Notes under the pieces: model-generated
Database searches by the model: none
What the model saw: the letters and a program-made list of their open reading frames with translations, nothing else
Told to the model about the DNA's origin: nothing
Shown: positions 8,857 to 17,914 of the stretch, piece by piece
Layout: each line of letters opens with the position of its first letter
How positions within the stretch are numbered: the stretch's first letter is position 1
NCBI RefSeq assembly: GCF_000755285.1
Contig: NZ_BBMK01000004.1
Coordinates: 186,001-250,000, forward strand
DNA length: 64,000 bases
Direction: 5' to 3'
Source of the DNA: Nonlabens ulvanivorans
Lineage (GTDB): Bacteria; Bacteroidota; Bacteroidia; Flavobacteriales; Flavobacteriaceae
Position numbers and translations under genes: made by a program

Positions 8857-10024
8857 ATTTTAAGAAAGAATCACCTGTTGCCTTACCATTAAATCCTGTA
8901 TGGATACGTCTCACCTTTCCATTTTTATCGATATAAATTGTAGTAGGATATGATAGTATATGATTAAGCATTGGTAATTTCTCTTGCGCTACTTTCTTAT
9001 CTACATTACCATATTGTGCTAGCAATACAGGATAAGGAATTTCTAGTTGCTTTTTCATGCGCTCTATAGATTGAAATGCTTTCTCTTCTGTATGAGCATA
9101 TTCAAAAGCGAGACCGATGATTTGTACGTCGGTATCTGGATTTGCCTTTAAATAGTCAACATAAAATTGAGTTTCTTCCATACAATTAGGGCACCAAGAT
9201 CCTAGTAATTGTATAAGCACTACCTTATTATCATATTGAGAGTCACTTAAAGAAATACTTGTACCATTTGAATCTTTAAAACTGAAGTCTAATTTTTCAT
9301 AGCGTTCTTTAAGAAAGGTCAACTCCTTAGCGTCTGGTAATTCATAATCATTATTAAGTTTTGCTGTAAAAGGCTCTTGCCAGTGATTGCCACTGTAAAA
9401 AACACCATTCAAGGTTGAGTCTGTTACCGTTGCTTCAAATAAGAAAGCATGTGCACCATCAAAAGTCGAGAGCTTTAATTGATCACCTTCGATCACACCA
9501 TCAAGGTAACGATAATCACCTGTTGTGGTTCTAAAAGTTCCTGTCACATGCTGACCATTCTGATTAAAAATACCTAAAGCAATATATCGATCCTCATCAC
9601 TATCAGGACTAAAAACGGTTTCCCATTTACCGGTAATATTGGTAGTAGGCTCTTTTGTTCCTACTTGAAATCTATGTTGATCACCATATTGCATAGTAAA
9701 TGGCACTACTCTATCTAGACTAGGTTTTATAAAACCTCCTTTAATAGTGGTTTCATCTACAAAAACGCCTTTAAATATTCCTTCAAAAATGGGTGGTTGA
9801 AATGTTATAGAATCACCTTTAATGATAATGTCTTCAACCTTAATACGTTCTTTATCGTTAATAAGAACGATCTGTGATTCTTCTGTGATCACTATTAATA
9901 CAGGTAGTTCTTTTTCATTACCTAGATCAAGTGTCAATCGCCACGAACCCGATTTTAATTCTTTTGTTACATTAGACTGACAACCAGCTACTAAAATAAA
10001 AAGTAATAGATATAAATTTTTCAT
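8810..10024 (-). CDS. TlpA-like thioredoxin-fold lipoprotein
   Basis: The protein has about 404 residues. The start at 10024 gives a short lipoprotein signal, MKNLYLLLFILVAGCQS, with the lipobox Cys near residue 15; an ATG two codons upstream is the alternative. Residues 20-230 form a beta-rich region with GTFRTTTGDYRYLDG. The C-terminal thioredoxin fold carries the redox motif WCPNC near 277 and the cis-proline loop SYPTTIYID near 360. TlpA/ResA-type proteins reduce disulfides in the periplasm. This one should be membrane-anchored. No cytochrome maturation genes are adjacent, so its partner cannot be named. Confidence 0.88.
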   Translation of the reverse strand: MKNLYLLLFILVAGCQSNVTKELKSGSWRLTLDLGNEKELPVLIVITEESQIVLINDKERIKVEDIIIKGDSITFQPPIFEGIFKGVFVDETTIKGGFIKPSLDRVVPFTMQYGDQHRFQVGTKEPTTNITGKWETVFSPDSDEDRYIALGIFNQNGQHVTGTFRTTTGDYRYLDGVIEGDQLKLSTFDGAHAFLFEATVTDSTLNGVFYSGNHWQEPFTAKLNNDYELPDAKELTFLKERYEKLDFSFKDSNGTSISLSDSQYDNKVVLIQLLGSWCPNCMEETQFYVDYLKANPDTDVQIIGLAFEYAHTEEKAFQSIERMKKQLEIPYPVLLAQYGNVDKKVAQEKLPMLNHILSYPTTIYIDKNGKVRRIHTGFNGKATGDSFLKFKDDFYLYLDSLSAE

Positions 10025-10106
10025 GTGCAATGTTACCTCTTAATTATCACAGAAACTTCATCTATATAAATTCTAACATTACTTTATAATTCTGCATTTT
10101 TGCAAG

Positions 10107-10704
10107 ATGCACAGACATTTTTTGATTTATAAACCTTATCGCATGTTGAGTCAATTTATGACTAATGATAGACATCAAAAAACAAAAGGTTTTTAGGTGA
10201 ACTCTATGATTTTCCTGAAAATGCAATGGCTGTAGGAAGACTAGATGAACAATCTGAAGGTTTATTATTAATTACAACAGATGGTCAATTAAGCCATCAT
10301 ATCAATAAATCTGGTAAAGTAGATAAAGAATATGCTGCACTGGTAGATGGTTTAATAACTGAACAGGCTATCACACAATTGCAAAATGGCGTTACCATTA
10401 GTATTAATGGATCAGCGTATGATACAAAGCTTGTCAGGTCCAGAAACAACATCAGACTCCAGACTTACCGGATACGAAGCAAAAAATAAGAGATGAACGT
10501 CATGGTCCAACATCATGGGTAAATGTAATATTAAGCGAAGGTAAATTTAGACAAGTGCGAAAAATGACTGGCGTTGTAGGCTTTCCTACTTTAAGACTTG
10601 CTCGAGTAAGAATCGGACCTTATACTGTCCTCTCATTAAAAAATCAAGAGGTTATTGAAATATCTGATCAAGAGATTAGATCGCTACTCTTTTATGACAA
10701 TTAA
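10107..10704 (+). CDS. rluE: RluE-type 23S rRNA pseudouridine synthase (two frameshifts as read)
   Basis: The family converts a uridine of 23S rRNA to pseudouridine. The frame from ATG 10107 reads MHRHFLIYKPYRMLSQF, then breaks in a T run at 10190-10194. The middle part has the catalytic motif AVGRLDEQSEGLLLITTDG. A second break near 10436 leads into PTSWVNVILSEGKFRQVRKM and TLRLARVRIGPY, the normal RluE ending. Each break is repaired by one added base, giving about 199 residues, normal for the family. With two repairable single-base losses in a conserved gene, sequencing error is more likely than decay. The 3' end overlaps the opposing gene by 21 bases. Confidence 0.8.
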
Positions 10705-11292
10705 TAGTGATTTTACTCCTGCATTAATCATACATATTTTTTGTTCCATAACCTCACCTTCATCGTCTCTAATAACAATTCCAGAGGTGTTGGGTGCAGA
10801 GTAACCTTGATTAAGAGCCTCAATTTCTATTTTATTAAATCCATCTTTTAAGGTAATAGGAAAACCTTGAGCGGCATTTAGGAGCGTCATGTCTGTAATC
10901 AGGATTTCATCATTGAGCCATATACGAACACGATCACCATCTTCTAACCTAGGATCCCAAAGAGTCATCTTTAAGATTTGTTTACCAGTTCTGATTTCAC
11001 CTAGATAAGTATCATTGATAAAATTAACTGGTGGCGCATCGCTTTTAAATTTTTGTCCTTGAAAGCGTACACCTGGATCCAGTAAATCTGTCTTTTGAGT
11101 AAGGTCTATCGTAGGCGTCTCACTAGGTCTTACATATTTCTTCTCTTCTGTACTATTAGGAAATAACATAGAACCACTAGTATTTGTTCCAGAAGGTACT
11201 GGTTCTATGGTACGTGGTGTGGTAGTAGGAATTTCTTGCGCAGTTGTAATTGCACTAGTAAGTACGATAATAAATATAAAAAACTTGTTCAT
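10684..11292 (-). CDS. Secreted hypothetical protein
   Basis: The protein has 202 residues and a signal peptide (MNKFFIFIIVLTSAITTAQ). After it comes a Thr/Pro/Ser-rich linker of about 70 residues, and then a compact domain near 85-200 with KMTLWDPRLEDGDRVRIWLN, DMTLLNAAQGFPI and FNKIEIEALNQGYSAPNTSG. The pattern suggests a small beta-sandwich. I do not recognise a named family, although its use of short beta strands fits surface or periplasmic proteins of flavobacteria. It sits downstream of murA on the same strand but behind a hairpin, so it is probably a separate unit. Confidence 0.65.
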   Translation of the reverse strand: MNKFFIFIIVLTSAITTAQEIPTTTPRTIEPVPSGTNTSGSMLFPNSTEEKKYVRPSETPTIDLTQKTDLLDPGVRFQGQKFKSDAPPVNFINDTYLGEIRTGKQILKMTLWDPRLEDGDRVRIWLNDEILITDMTLLNAAQGFPITLKDGFNKIEIEALNQGYSAPNTSGIVIRDDEGEVMEQKICMINAGVKSLLIVIKE

Positions 11293-11366
11293 GATTTAAA
11301 GCTAGCAAAAGTCTTGCCTAAAACGTTGTTTTTTAGACATAATTAAGACTTAAGTAATATAAAAAG

Positions 11367-11400
11367 GTTTAATCACGCTTCGCGAAAGCGTAATTAAACC
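11367..11400 (-). terminator. Palindromic repeat copy 3 inside a longer hairpin after murA
   Basis: The repeat core (CGCTTCGCGAAAGCG, one T short) is extended outward by GGTTTAAT and ATTAAACC, giving a stem of roughly 15 bp just downstream of the murA stop on the minus strand. It could serve as the murA terminator. There is only a short U-rich tail. Confidence 0.6.
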
Positions 11401-11419
11401 CATTATATAGAAAATAAAG

Positions 11420-12730
11420 TTATGCTAGACGTTCAATCTTAGCACCTATTTTTTTCAATCGGGTATCGATATTTTGATATCCTCGATCGATTTGTTCAAT
11501 GTTATGTATGGTGCTAGTACCTTTTGCACTCAAAGCAGCAATCAGTAATGAGATACCAGCACGTATGTCTGGAGAAGTCATGGTAGTCGCTTTTAAACTA
11601 GACTGAAAATCATGTCCTATCACACTAGCTCTATGTGGATCACATAGAATGATTTTTGCGCCCATATCAATCAATTTATCGACAAAGAATAAGCGACTTT
11701 CAAACATTTTTTGGTGAATCAATACACTACCTCTAGCCTGCGTTGCCACTACTAAAATAATACTCAAAAGATCTGGCGTAAATCCAGGCCATGGTGCATC
11801 AGATATAGTGAGAATAGAACCGTCGATATAATTTTGAATTTCATATCCGTCAGTATGAGCTGGTATATAAATATCATCACCTTTACGTTCTATGGTAATT
11901 CCTAATTTTCTAAACGTATCTGGAATAATACCTAATTCATCATAAGCAACGTTTTTAATGGTGACTTCACTTTTAGTCATTGCAGCAAGTCCTATCCAAC
12001 TTCCAATCTCGATCATATCAGGAAGAATGGTATGTGTTGTACCACCTAATTTTTTAACACCATTAATGGTTAACATATTAGAACCTATACCTTTAATATC
12101 AGCACCCATGCGCACTAACATTTTACAAAGCTGCTGTAAATAAGGTTCACATGCTGCGTTATAGATGGTCGTTTCACCAGTAGCCATCACAGCAGCCATT
12201 ACGATATTTGCTGTTCCAGTAACAGATGCTTCATCGAGTAACATGTAGGTTCCGTGAAGTTCATCTGCCTCTACACCATAGAAATATTCTTCTTTATTGT
12301 ATCTAAACTTTGCCCCTAGTTTTATGAAACCTTCAAAGTGTGTATCTAATCTTCTACGACCAATTTTATCACCACCTGGACGTGGAATATAACCTTTACC
12401 AAAACGTGCTAACAAAGGTCCTACTAGCATAATTGAACCTCTTAATCCACGACCTTGCACTTTATACTCTTCAGATTGTAAGAAATCTAGATCTACTTGA
12501 TCTGCTTGAAAGGTATATGATTCAGGTCCATTTTTAGTAACCTTAACGCCTAAGTTGTTTAACAGATCAATTAATTTATTAACGTCTATAATGTCTGGAA
12601 CGTTATTGATGCGCACTGGTTCATCTGTTAATAAAACAGCACATAATATTTGTAATGCCTCGTTTTTTGCTCCTTGTGGTTGAATATCACCTTTTAATTG
12701 ATGTCCACCTTCTATAATGAATGTTCCCAT
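11420..12730 (-). CDS. murA: UDP-N-acetylglucosamine 1-carboxyvinyltransferase (MurA)
   Basis: The 436-residue enzyme transfers enolpyruvate from phosphoenolpyruvate to UDP-GlcNAc, the first committed step of peptidoglycan synthesis, in the cytoplasm. The start MGTFIIEGG and the Lys22-Asn23 pair in QGAKNE are typical. The active-site loop reads RPGGDKIGRRRLDTH, so the residue equivalent to E. coli Cys115 is Asp121. That residue is the target of fosfomycin, and Asp variants in other bacteria are active but insensitive. A DUF4290 gene lies upstream on the same strand, as is usual in Bacteroidota, but a terminator separates them. Confidence 0.96.
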   Translation of the reverse strand: MGTFIIEGGHQLKGDIQPQGAKNEALQILCAVLLTDEPVRINNVPDIIDVNKLIDLLNNLGVKVTKNGPESYTFQADQVDLDFLQSEEYKVQGRGLRGSIMLVGPLLARFGKGYIPRPGGDKIGRRRLDTHFEGFIKLGAKFRYNKEEYFYGVEADELHGTYMLLDEASVTGTANIVMAAVMATGETTIYNAACEPYLQQLCKMLVRMGADIKGIGSNMLTINGVKKLGGTTHTILPDMIEIGSWIGLAAMTKSEVTIKNVAYDELGIIPDTFRKLGITIERKGDDIYIPAHTDGYEIQNYIDGSILTISDAPWPGFTPDLLSIILVVATQARGSVLIHQKMFESRLFFVDKLIDMGAKIILCDPHRASVIGHDFQSSLKATTMTSPDIRAGISLLIAALSAKGTSTIHNIEQIDRGYQNIDTRLKKIGAKIERLA

Positions 12731-12835
12731 TTTTGTATCTTATTAATATTTTAAAAATACGGGTATAGTGGCGGCTTGAAAAGCTTTCTATGAATAACTA
12801 TTCATATTTAATTAACAATGCTATTAACTAAAAAA

Positions 12836-12853
12836 AGCAGCCCAAGGGCTGCT
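12836..12853 (-). terminator. Terminator between DUF4290 and murA
   Basis: AGCAGCCC-AA-GGGCTGCT is a perfect 8-bp stem with A-runs and T-runs on both flanks, so it can act on either strand. It should end the DUF4290 transcript before murA. Confidence 0.85.
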
Positions 12854-12873
12854 TTTTATTATTGATATTATAA

Positions 12874-13542
12874 TTATCTAGATCGTTTATGATTGCGATT
12901 ATTAGATTTATAATTACGTTTATTGTTATTACGTCGCGGTGGATTAGTACTGTGATCTCTACGACCTACCGTTTTGTGTATTAAAGATTTAGAGTCGAGA
13001 AGATCTTCTTCTTTTGCAGCTAGATTGATCTGGCCATTACTCATATCAAAAAGATGCTTAAAAATCACATTATCATCCACAGAATCTTTATTCCAGTTAA
13101 GGAAAGATTTTTTCATGTGATTTGCGATAATAAAAGTAAGTGCTTCACGCTTCTCACCTTTTTCCCAGCTCAATGCTACATCAATCATGTTCTGAATATT
13201 ATTCCCGTAGAAACGATATTTAGGTCTTTTTTGAGGATAAGGCATACGCTCTGGTGAAGCTGCAAGTTGCTCTGGATCTGGTAATGGATATGGAGAATCT
13301 GCATCTAAGTCAAAATCTGCAATGACAAATAATTGATCCCAAAGCTTGTGCTGGAAATCTGCTACGTCACGTAAATGTGGATTAAGGTTACCCATAACGC
13401 CTACGATTGCTGTAGCCATACGGTTGCGTTCTTCCTTAGTTTCTAGAGCCTTACAATGCTCAACTAATTTTTGAATATGTCTTCCATATTCAGGTATATT
13501 GAGATGATTACGCTCTGTATTGTATTCTAATGATGGTACCAA
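12874..13542 (-). CDS. DUF4290 domain protein
   Basis: The protein has 222 residues. The conserved part covers about 1-175 and includes YNTERNHLNIPEYGRHIQ, MGNLNPHLRDVADFQHKLWD and WNKDSVDDNVIFKHLFD. The last 30 residues are an Arg/Asn/Lys-rich, low-complexity tail (RRNNNKRNYKSNNRNHKR), which suggests nucleic-acid or ribosome contact, although that is inference. The gene is restricted to Bacteroidota and normally sits beside murA, as it does here. Its function is not known. No signal peptide is present. Confidence 0.85.
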   Translation of the reverse strand: MVPSLEYNTERNHLNIPEYGRHIQKLVEHCKALETKEERNRMATAIVGVMGNLNPHLRDVADFQHKLWDQLFVIADFDLDADSPYPLPDPEQLAASPERMPYPQKRPKYRFYGNNIQNMIDVALSWEKGEKREALTFIIANHMKKSFLNWNKDSVDDNVIFKHLFDMSNGQINLAAKEEDLLDSKSLIHKTVGRRDHSTNPPRRNNNKRNYKSNNRNHKRSR

Positions 13543-13610
13543 ATTGATTTTTTAATTACTTGTGAAGAGCTGCAAAATAAACAATTTACAGCAATAATGT
13601 GATATATTAT

Positions 13611-13898
13611 TTATAAAGAAATAACACCTTCTATTTCTCCTACTTCTTTATATTTTTCAATTACCGCATCAGGAGATTTCATGGTTACTCTAATTGATAT
13701 ACTAGTATATGTTCCTTTACTAGAAACTTTATTCTCTATAATCGCTCCTAGCCCATCAAAGATATTTGAAATCTTATCTAATTTCTCAGGTAAAGAAGGT
13801 ACTATAAATTTATACATGTATTTTGCTGGCCAGACACTAGTATCAGCTAGTTGATCTTTCAGCTTTTTGTAAAATGCGTCAGAATTATTTGTGTCCAT
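13611..13898 (-). CDS. DUF493 family protein (YbeD-like)
   Basis: The protein has 95 residues. The compact ACT-like fold is indicated by YMYKFIVPSLPEKLDKIS near residue 29 and GTYTSISIRVTMKSPDAVIE near 63. Length and pattern match the DUF493/YbeD family, which resembles regulatory ACT domains but has no agreed ligand. It follows 69 bases upstream of DUF4290 on the same strand and may be co-transcribed with it. A Bacteroidota-type -7 element lies just ahead of the start. Confidence 0.85.
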   Translation of the reverse strand: MDTNNSDAFYKKLKDQLADTSVWPAKYMYKFIVPSLPEKLDKISNIFDGLGAIIENKVSSKGTYTSISIRVTMKSPDAVIEKYKEVGEIEGVISL

Positions 13899-13912
13899 AA
13901 TTTAAATATGTA

Positions 13913-13920
13913 CAAATATA
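13913..13920 (-). promoter_or_regulatory. Possible promoter -7 element for DUF493
   Basis: Read on the minus strand this is TATATTTG, matching the Bacteroidota -7 consensus TAnnTTTG, 15 bases before the start codon. I see no TTG at the expected -33 spacing. Confidence 0.4.
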
Positions 13921-13972
13921 AGTCAACATATAACGCTGCGCTAAAATTGAATTTAGTTATTTTGTACCTGTT

Positions 13973-14505
13973 ATGACAGATTGTAAAAGAATATTACTGA
14001 TAGGTGGACCAGGATCTGGTAAAACTACACTAGTGAACTATATAGAATCCCGAGATATCATCGTACATCATGAAATCTCGAGGCAAGTTACTCTAGAAGC
14101 TCAAGAAAAAGGAATTGAACAGTTGTTTTTAACTGATCCATTAGCGTTTAGTAACAGCCTACTGGATGGTAGAATCAATCAATTTATAAATGCGACATCA
14201 GGTATTAATTACTATGATCGTGGTATCCAGATGTGCCTGCATATCATGTGTTTACTGGTGATCCTATACCAGAACATTACATAGCTGCTTGCAAGCAATA
14301 TCAGTATGATGTAGTTTTTCATCTACCGCCATGGAAAGAAATTTATGAATCTGATAATGAACGTTACGAGACCTTTGAACAGGCACAACAGATTAGCAAT
14401 ATTTTAGTCGATTATTATAAGAAGTTTAATTACAAACCTATCGATGTACCACAAGGCACAATAGAACAACGATTTCAATTTATACAAGATCATCTTAACT
14501 CTTGA
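13973..14505 (+). CDS. P-loop ATPase of the AAA_28/NadR-like type (frameshifted as read)
   Basis: The protein has about 177 residues once one C is restored near 14227. The Walker A motif GGPGSGKTT is at residues 12-20 and the repaired frame reads YDRGIPDVPAYHVFTGD. Later features are VVFHLPPWKEIYESDNERYE and QISNILVDYYKKF. This pattern matches small AAA_28 ATPases related to the kinase domain of NadR, whose substrate is often unknown. Its stop overlaps the recQ start by 4 bases, so translation is probably coupled. The break falls in a conserved stretch, which argues for a sequencing error. Confidence 0.8.
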
Positions 14506-16391
14506 ATCTAGAAGCTAAAAACATATTAAAAAATACTTTTGGTTTTAATCAATTTAGACCACAGCAAGAAGAGATTATTAATGCCGTTATTGAAGGTAAT
14601 GACGTTATGGCTCTCTTACCTACTGGTGGCGGAAAATCGATATGCTATCAAATACCAGGATTAGTACGCACTGGAATTTGCATCGTCATATCTCCATTAG
14701 TAGCATTGATAAAAGATCAAGTAAATGCCCTTAAACAAAAAGGCATTAAAGCTACTGGTATCACTGGTGGCATAAGCTATAAAGATCTAGATGATATTTT
14801 AGATAATTGTATTTATGGTCAATATCAATTTCTTTATTTAAGTCCAGAACGACTACAACAAAGCCTCGTACAAGAGCGTATATCAAAGATGCGTATTTCT
14901 CTTATAGCAGTTGATGAAGCACATTGTGTCAGTCAATGGGGGGGACATGATTTCAGACCTGCATATAGAGATATTAATTTATTACGTACTATACATAAAG
15001 AAGTCCCTGTAATAGCGGTAACAGCAACTGCAACAAAATCTGTCCAACTCGATATTATCGATAATCTAGAGCTACAAAATGCCCAAATATTTAAAAACAG
15101 TTATTTAAGGCCCAATATTTCTTATCTAATAACAAATACAACAGATAAAAACTCCTCTTACATCAATTTTTATAAGCAGCATGCAGGTAGTTCCGTCACC
15201 TATGTACGTAGTAGAAAAAATGCTATCGCTTATTCTAGATTACTTACTACAAACGGTATTTCATCTGGATTTTTTCATGGTGGATTACCCAATAAGGTTA
15301 AAGTCGATACCGCGAAACGCTGGATGATGAATCAAACCCAAGTCATGGTTGCTACTAACGCTTTTGGGATGGGAATTGATAAACCTGATGTACGCACCGT
15401 TACACACCTTCAATTACCTGACAGTATAGAAAGTTATTATCAAGAAACTGGCCGTGCAGGACGCGATGGCAAAGAAAGCATAGCACAGTTTTTTTATAAT
15501 ATTAATGATATTAATCACGCTCAAAATCAATTTATCAAGTCTCTACCTACCGTAGAAAACATCAAGTTTGTTTATCGCAAACTCAATAATTACCTGCGTA
15601 TCGCGATGCATGAAGGGGAAAACACGACTCATCAATTAAGCTTCTCAGACTTTGCACGCACCTACTCCATTAACGGAATGATGTGTTATAATGCGCTTCT
15701 GACACTAGATCGATTTAGTGTCATCAGTTTATCACAAAGCTATCATAGAAGGTCTAATATACGCTTTCGCGAAAGCGGTAAAAACATCATTGATTTTCTG
15801 GGAAATCAAAAAGAAATGAATGCCATTGTTCAAGCTATTTTGCGCACGTACGGAAGCAGTACCTATCAAAATTTAGAAATTAACACCTCTATAATTGCAT
15901 TGCGCAGTAATACCAGTGAGCAAAAAGTGATTGAAACATTGCAAAAGCTAGAAGAACAAGAGTTTATAGAAGCTAATATCATCGATGCAGATACACAAAT
16001 TAACTTCCTAGAACCACGTGATGACGCTCGCACCATCAACAGGTTTTCTAAAGAACTAACTAAACAGAATGAGGTAAAAAAGCAAAAGCTAGAGCAAATG
16101 TTCTACTTAGTTTCTCAAAAACAAAAATGTATTAATGTTCTTATACTGCGTTATTTTGGTGAAGAATCCCAACCTTGCGGTAAGTGTTCTGTTTGTAAGC
16201 GAGAAGCGCCACAAGTTCTGTTACTAGATAAAATTAAAGATGTACTAATCAAACAGGATTTAAATAGTGGCGATATCGCATCTTTGTTACCACAAATAGA
16301 TAAAAATAGCTTGATAGAAACCTTACGCTTGTTATTAGAACAGGGAAAAGTTTCTCTTTTACAAAATCATAAATACCACTGGAATGGATAA
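14502..16391 (+). CDS. recQ: ATP-dependent DNA helicase RecQ
   Basis: The protein has 629 residues and unwinds DNA 3' to 5' during recombination and repair. Visible motifs are FRPQQEEII (Q motif), TGGGKSICYQ (Walker A), VDEAHCVSQW (motif II), SYYQETGRAGRDG (motif VI) and a zinc-binding CGKCSVCKRE near 560. After DEAHCVSQW the family normally reads GHDFRP, but here an extra Gly is inserted by a run of seven G at 14938-14944. Codons near residue 421 (RFRES) come from a copy of the dispersed palindrome. The start is TTG, overlapping the previous stop, and fmt overlaps the end. Confidence 0.95.
   Translation: MNLEAKNILKNTFGFNQFRPQQEEIINAVIEGNDVMALLPTGGGKSICYQIPGLVRTGICIVISPLVALIKDQVNALKQKGIKATGITGGISYKDLDDILDNCIYGQYQFLYLSPERLQQSLVQERISKMRISLIAVDEAHCVSQWGGHDFRPAYRDINLLRTIHKEVPVIAVTATATKSVQLDIIDNLELQNAQIFKNSYLRPNISYLITNTTDKNSSYINFYKQHAGSSVTYVRSRKNAIAYSRLLTTNGISSGFFHGGLPNKVKVDTAKRWMMNQTQVMVATNAFGMGIDKPDVRTVTHLQLPDSIESYYQETGRAGRDGKESIAQFFYNINDINHAQNQFIKSLPTVENIKFVYRKLNNYLRIAMHEGENTTHQLSFSDFARTYSINGMMCYNALLTLDRFSVISLSQSYHRRSNIRFRESGKNIIDFLGNQKEMNAIVQAILRTYGSSTYQNLEINTSIIALRSNTSEQKVIETLQKLEEQEFIEANIIDADTQINFLEPRDDARTINRFSKELTKQNEVKKQKLEQMFYLVSQKQKCINVLILRYFGEESQPCGKCSVCKREAPQVLLLDKIKDVLIKQDLNSGDIASLLPQIDKNSLIETLRLLLEQGKVSLLQNHKYHWNG
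15762..15777. repeat. Palindromic repeat copy 4, inside recQ
   Basis: A perfect CGCTTTCGCGAAAGCG is read in frame as Arg-Phe-Arg-Glu-Ser. It lies in the linker between the helicase core and the later domains. Confidence 0.95.
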
Positions 16392-17343
16392 AACCTTAAA
16401 TATTGTATTCTTTGGCACACCTGAATTTGCAACAGGTGTATTGGAAACTTTACATAATTCTCATCATCAAATCGTTGCTGTTGTTACTGCTGTAGATAAA
16501 CCTGCAGGACGTGGTCGGAAATTAAACGAAAGTCACGTAAAACAATTTGCTGTAAAAAATAACATACCTGTTTTACAACCTAGTAATCTTAAAGCGCCAG
16601 AGTTTATAGAAGAGTTAAAAAGTTATAAGGCAGATTTACAAGTTATTGTAGCTTTCAGAATGCTTCCCAAAGTAGTATGGAGTATGCCAGCGATGGGTAC
16701 TTTTAACCTACACGCTAGTCTTTTACCAGAATATAGAGGTGCTGCGCCTATTAACTGGGCAATTATCAATCAAGATTCACAATCTGGTGTAACAACTTTT
16801 TTTATTGACGAAAAAATAGATACCGGTGCTATTATAGATCAAAAAAGTTGTGACATTGATGAAAATGAAACCGTAGGCTCTTTATATAAGAAGCTTATGG
16901 ACATGGGAAGTGTCTTATCATTAGAAACAGTCAATAATATTGCTGCAGGTAAGATCACAACGCAAACGCAGCCTATGAACGATACACTTAAAGAAGCTCC
17001 CAAGCTTAATGCTGCAAATACAACCATTAACTGGAATAACACAACTAAGGCTGTTAATGCAATGGTAAGAGGATTATATCCTTTTCCAGTTGCAAAAGCT
17101 GTTCTTATTCAAGAAAATACAGAAACCATAAAGATTTATCAAACGTCTGTACTGTTAGAAAATCATAATATGAGTCCTGGTAGTATTGTAATTGAAGATG
17201 ATATTTTTAAAGTAGCATGTACGGATGGGTTTTTAATCATAGATGAAATGCAATTACCTAATAAAAAAAGAATGGATGTAAAAAGTCTGCTGAACGGATA
17301 TAAGTTTAGCGCTGACGCTAGATTCCACAACGGGTTGCTGTAA
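16384..17343 (+). CDS. fmt: Methionyl-tRNA formyltransferase
   Basis: The 319-residue enzyme transfers a formyl group from 10-formyl-tetrahydrofolate to Met-tRNA(fMet) for translation initiation. The N-terminal Rossmann-like domain starts IVFFGTPEFATGVLE. The catalytic stretch is FNLHASLLPEYRGAAPINWA near residues 106-125, with DTGAIID near 152, and the C-terminal OB-like part ends with LLNGYKFSADARF. Its ATG lies 8 bases inside the recQ end, so the two genes are probably co-translated. No def gene is adjacent. Confidence 0.95.
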   Translation: MDKTLNIVFFGTPEFATGVLETLHNSHHQIVAVVTAVDKPAGRGRKLNESHVKQFAVKNNIPVLQPSNLKAPEFIEELKSYKADLQVIVAFRMLPKVVWSMPAMGTFNLHASLLPEYRGAAPINWAIINQDSQSGVTTFFIDEKIDTGAIIDQKSCDIDENETVGSLYKKLMDMGSVLSLETVNNIAAGKITTQTQPMNDTLKEAPKLNAANTTINWNNTTKAVNAMVRGLYPFPVAKAVLIQENTETIKIYQTSVLLENHNMSPGSIVIEDDIFKVACTDGFLIIDEMQLPNKKRMDVKSLLNGYKFSADARFHNGLL

Positions 17344-17419
17344 ATTCAGTTAAAATGTCTGAACTTATTAACAATCGTCCACTTTTATAAACAAATTTTA
17401 TCATTTATCGCTCTAATCC

Positions 17420-17449
17420 TTGTGTGGTAGCATAATCCGTATAAATTTG
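17420..17449 (+). promoter_or_regulatory. Bacteroidota-type promoter for the HU gene
   Basis: TTG at 17420-17422 and TAAATTTG at 17442-17449 are 19 bases apart, matching the TTG/TAnnTTTG consensus of the Bacteroidota primary sigma factor. The start codon is 42 bases further on. Confidence 0.7.
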
Positions 17450-17490
17450 TTGCACGTTTTAGTTTAACCAACATTAATTTAATTTCAATT

Positions 17491-17763
17491 ATGAACAAAA
17501 CAGATTTAATCGAAGGAATGGCAGAGCATGCTGGTATTTCAAAAGCAGCAGCTAAAAAAGCATTAGAATCTTTCTTAGGTAACGTAGAAAAATGTCTTAA
17601 AAAAGGGGATAGAGTATCTTTAGTAGGATTCGGATCTTTCTCAGTTTCTAAAAGAGCTGCACGTGAAGGTAGAAACCCACAAACTGGAAAAACTATCAAA
17701 ATCGCTGCTAAAAAAGTAGTGAAATTCAAAGCAGGTAGCGATTTACAGAAAGCTGTAAACTAA
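17491..17763 (+). CDS. hup: HU family DNA-binding protein
   Basis: The 90-residue nucleoid protein starts MNKTDLIEGMAEHAGISKAA and carries the arm signature GFGSFSVSKRAAREGRNPQTG near residues 47-67. HU dimers bend DNA and organise the nucleoid. Length is exactly that of the family. The gene has its own promoter and terminator, and its codon use favours highly expressed forms, as expected for an abundant protein. Confidence 0.97.
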   Translation: MNKTDLIEGMAEHAGISKAAAKKALESFLGNVEKCLKKGDRVSLVGFGSFSVSKRAAREGRNPQTGKTIKIAAKKVVKFKAGSDLQKAVN

Positions 17764-17785
17764 TTACCACTTTGCTGAAAGTATC

Positions 17786-17811
17786 AACCCGATTCTGAAA
17801 AGAATCGGGTT
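17786..17811 (+). terminator. Terminator after hup
   Basis: AACCCGATTCT-GAAA-AGAATCGGGTT is a perfect 11-bp stem with a GNRA-type GAAA loop and a T-tract. It is one of the strongest terminators in the window. Confidence 0.93.
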
Positions 17812-17914
17812 TTTCTTTGTCTTAAATTTTAAGATAAAAAAGTTATATAAAAATTATCATTAACAGCATGGTTGTTTTTAAAAATAATTATTTAAGTTTA
17901 AGAATAATTAACCA

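Noticed and set aside
13054-13257. Plus-strand frame opposite DUF4290
   Set aside because: Shadow of a conserved gene; no coding support.
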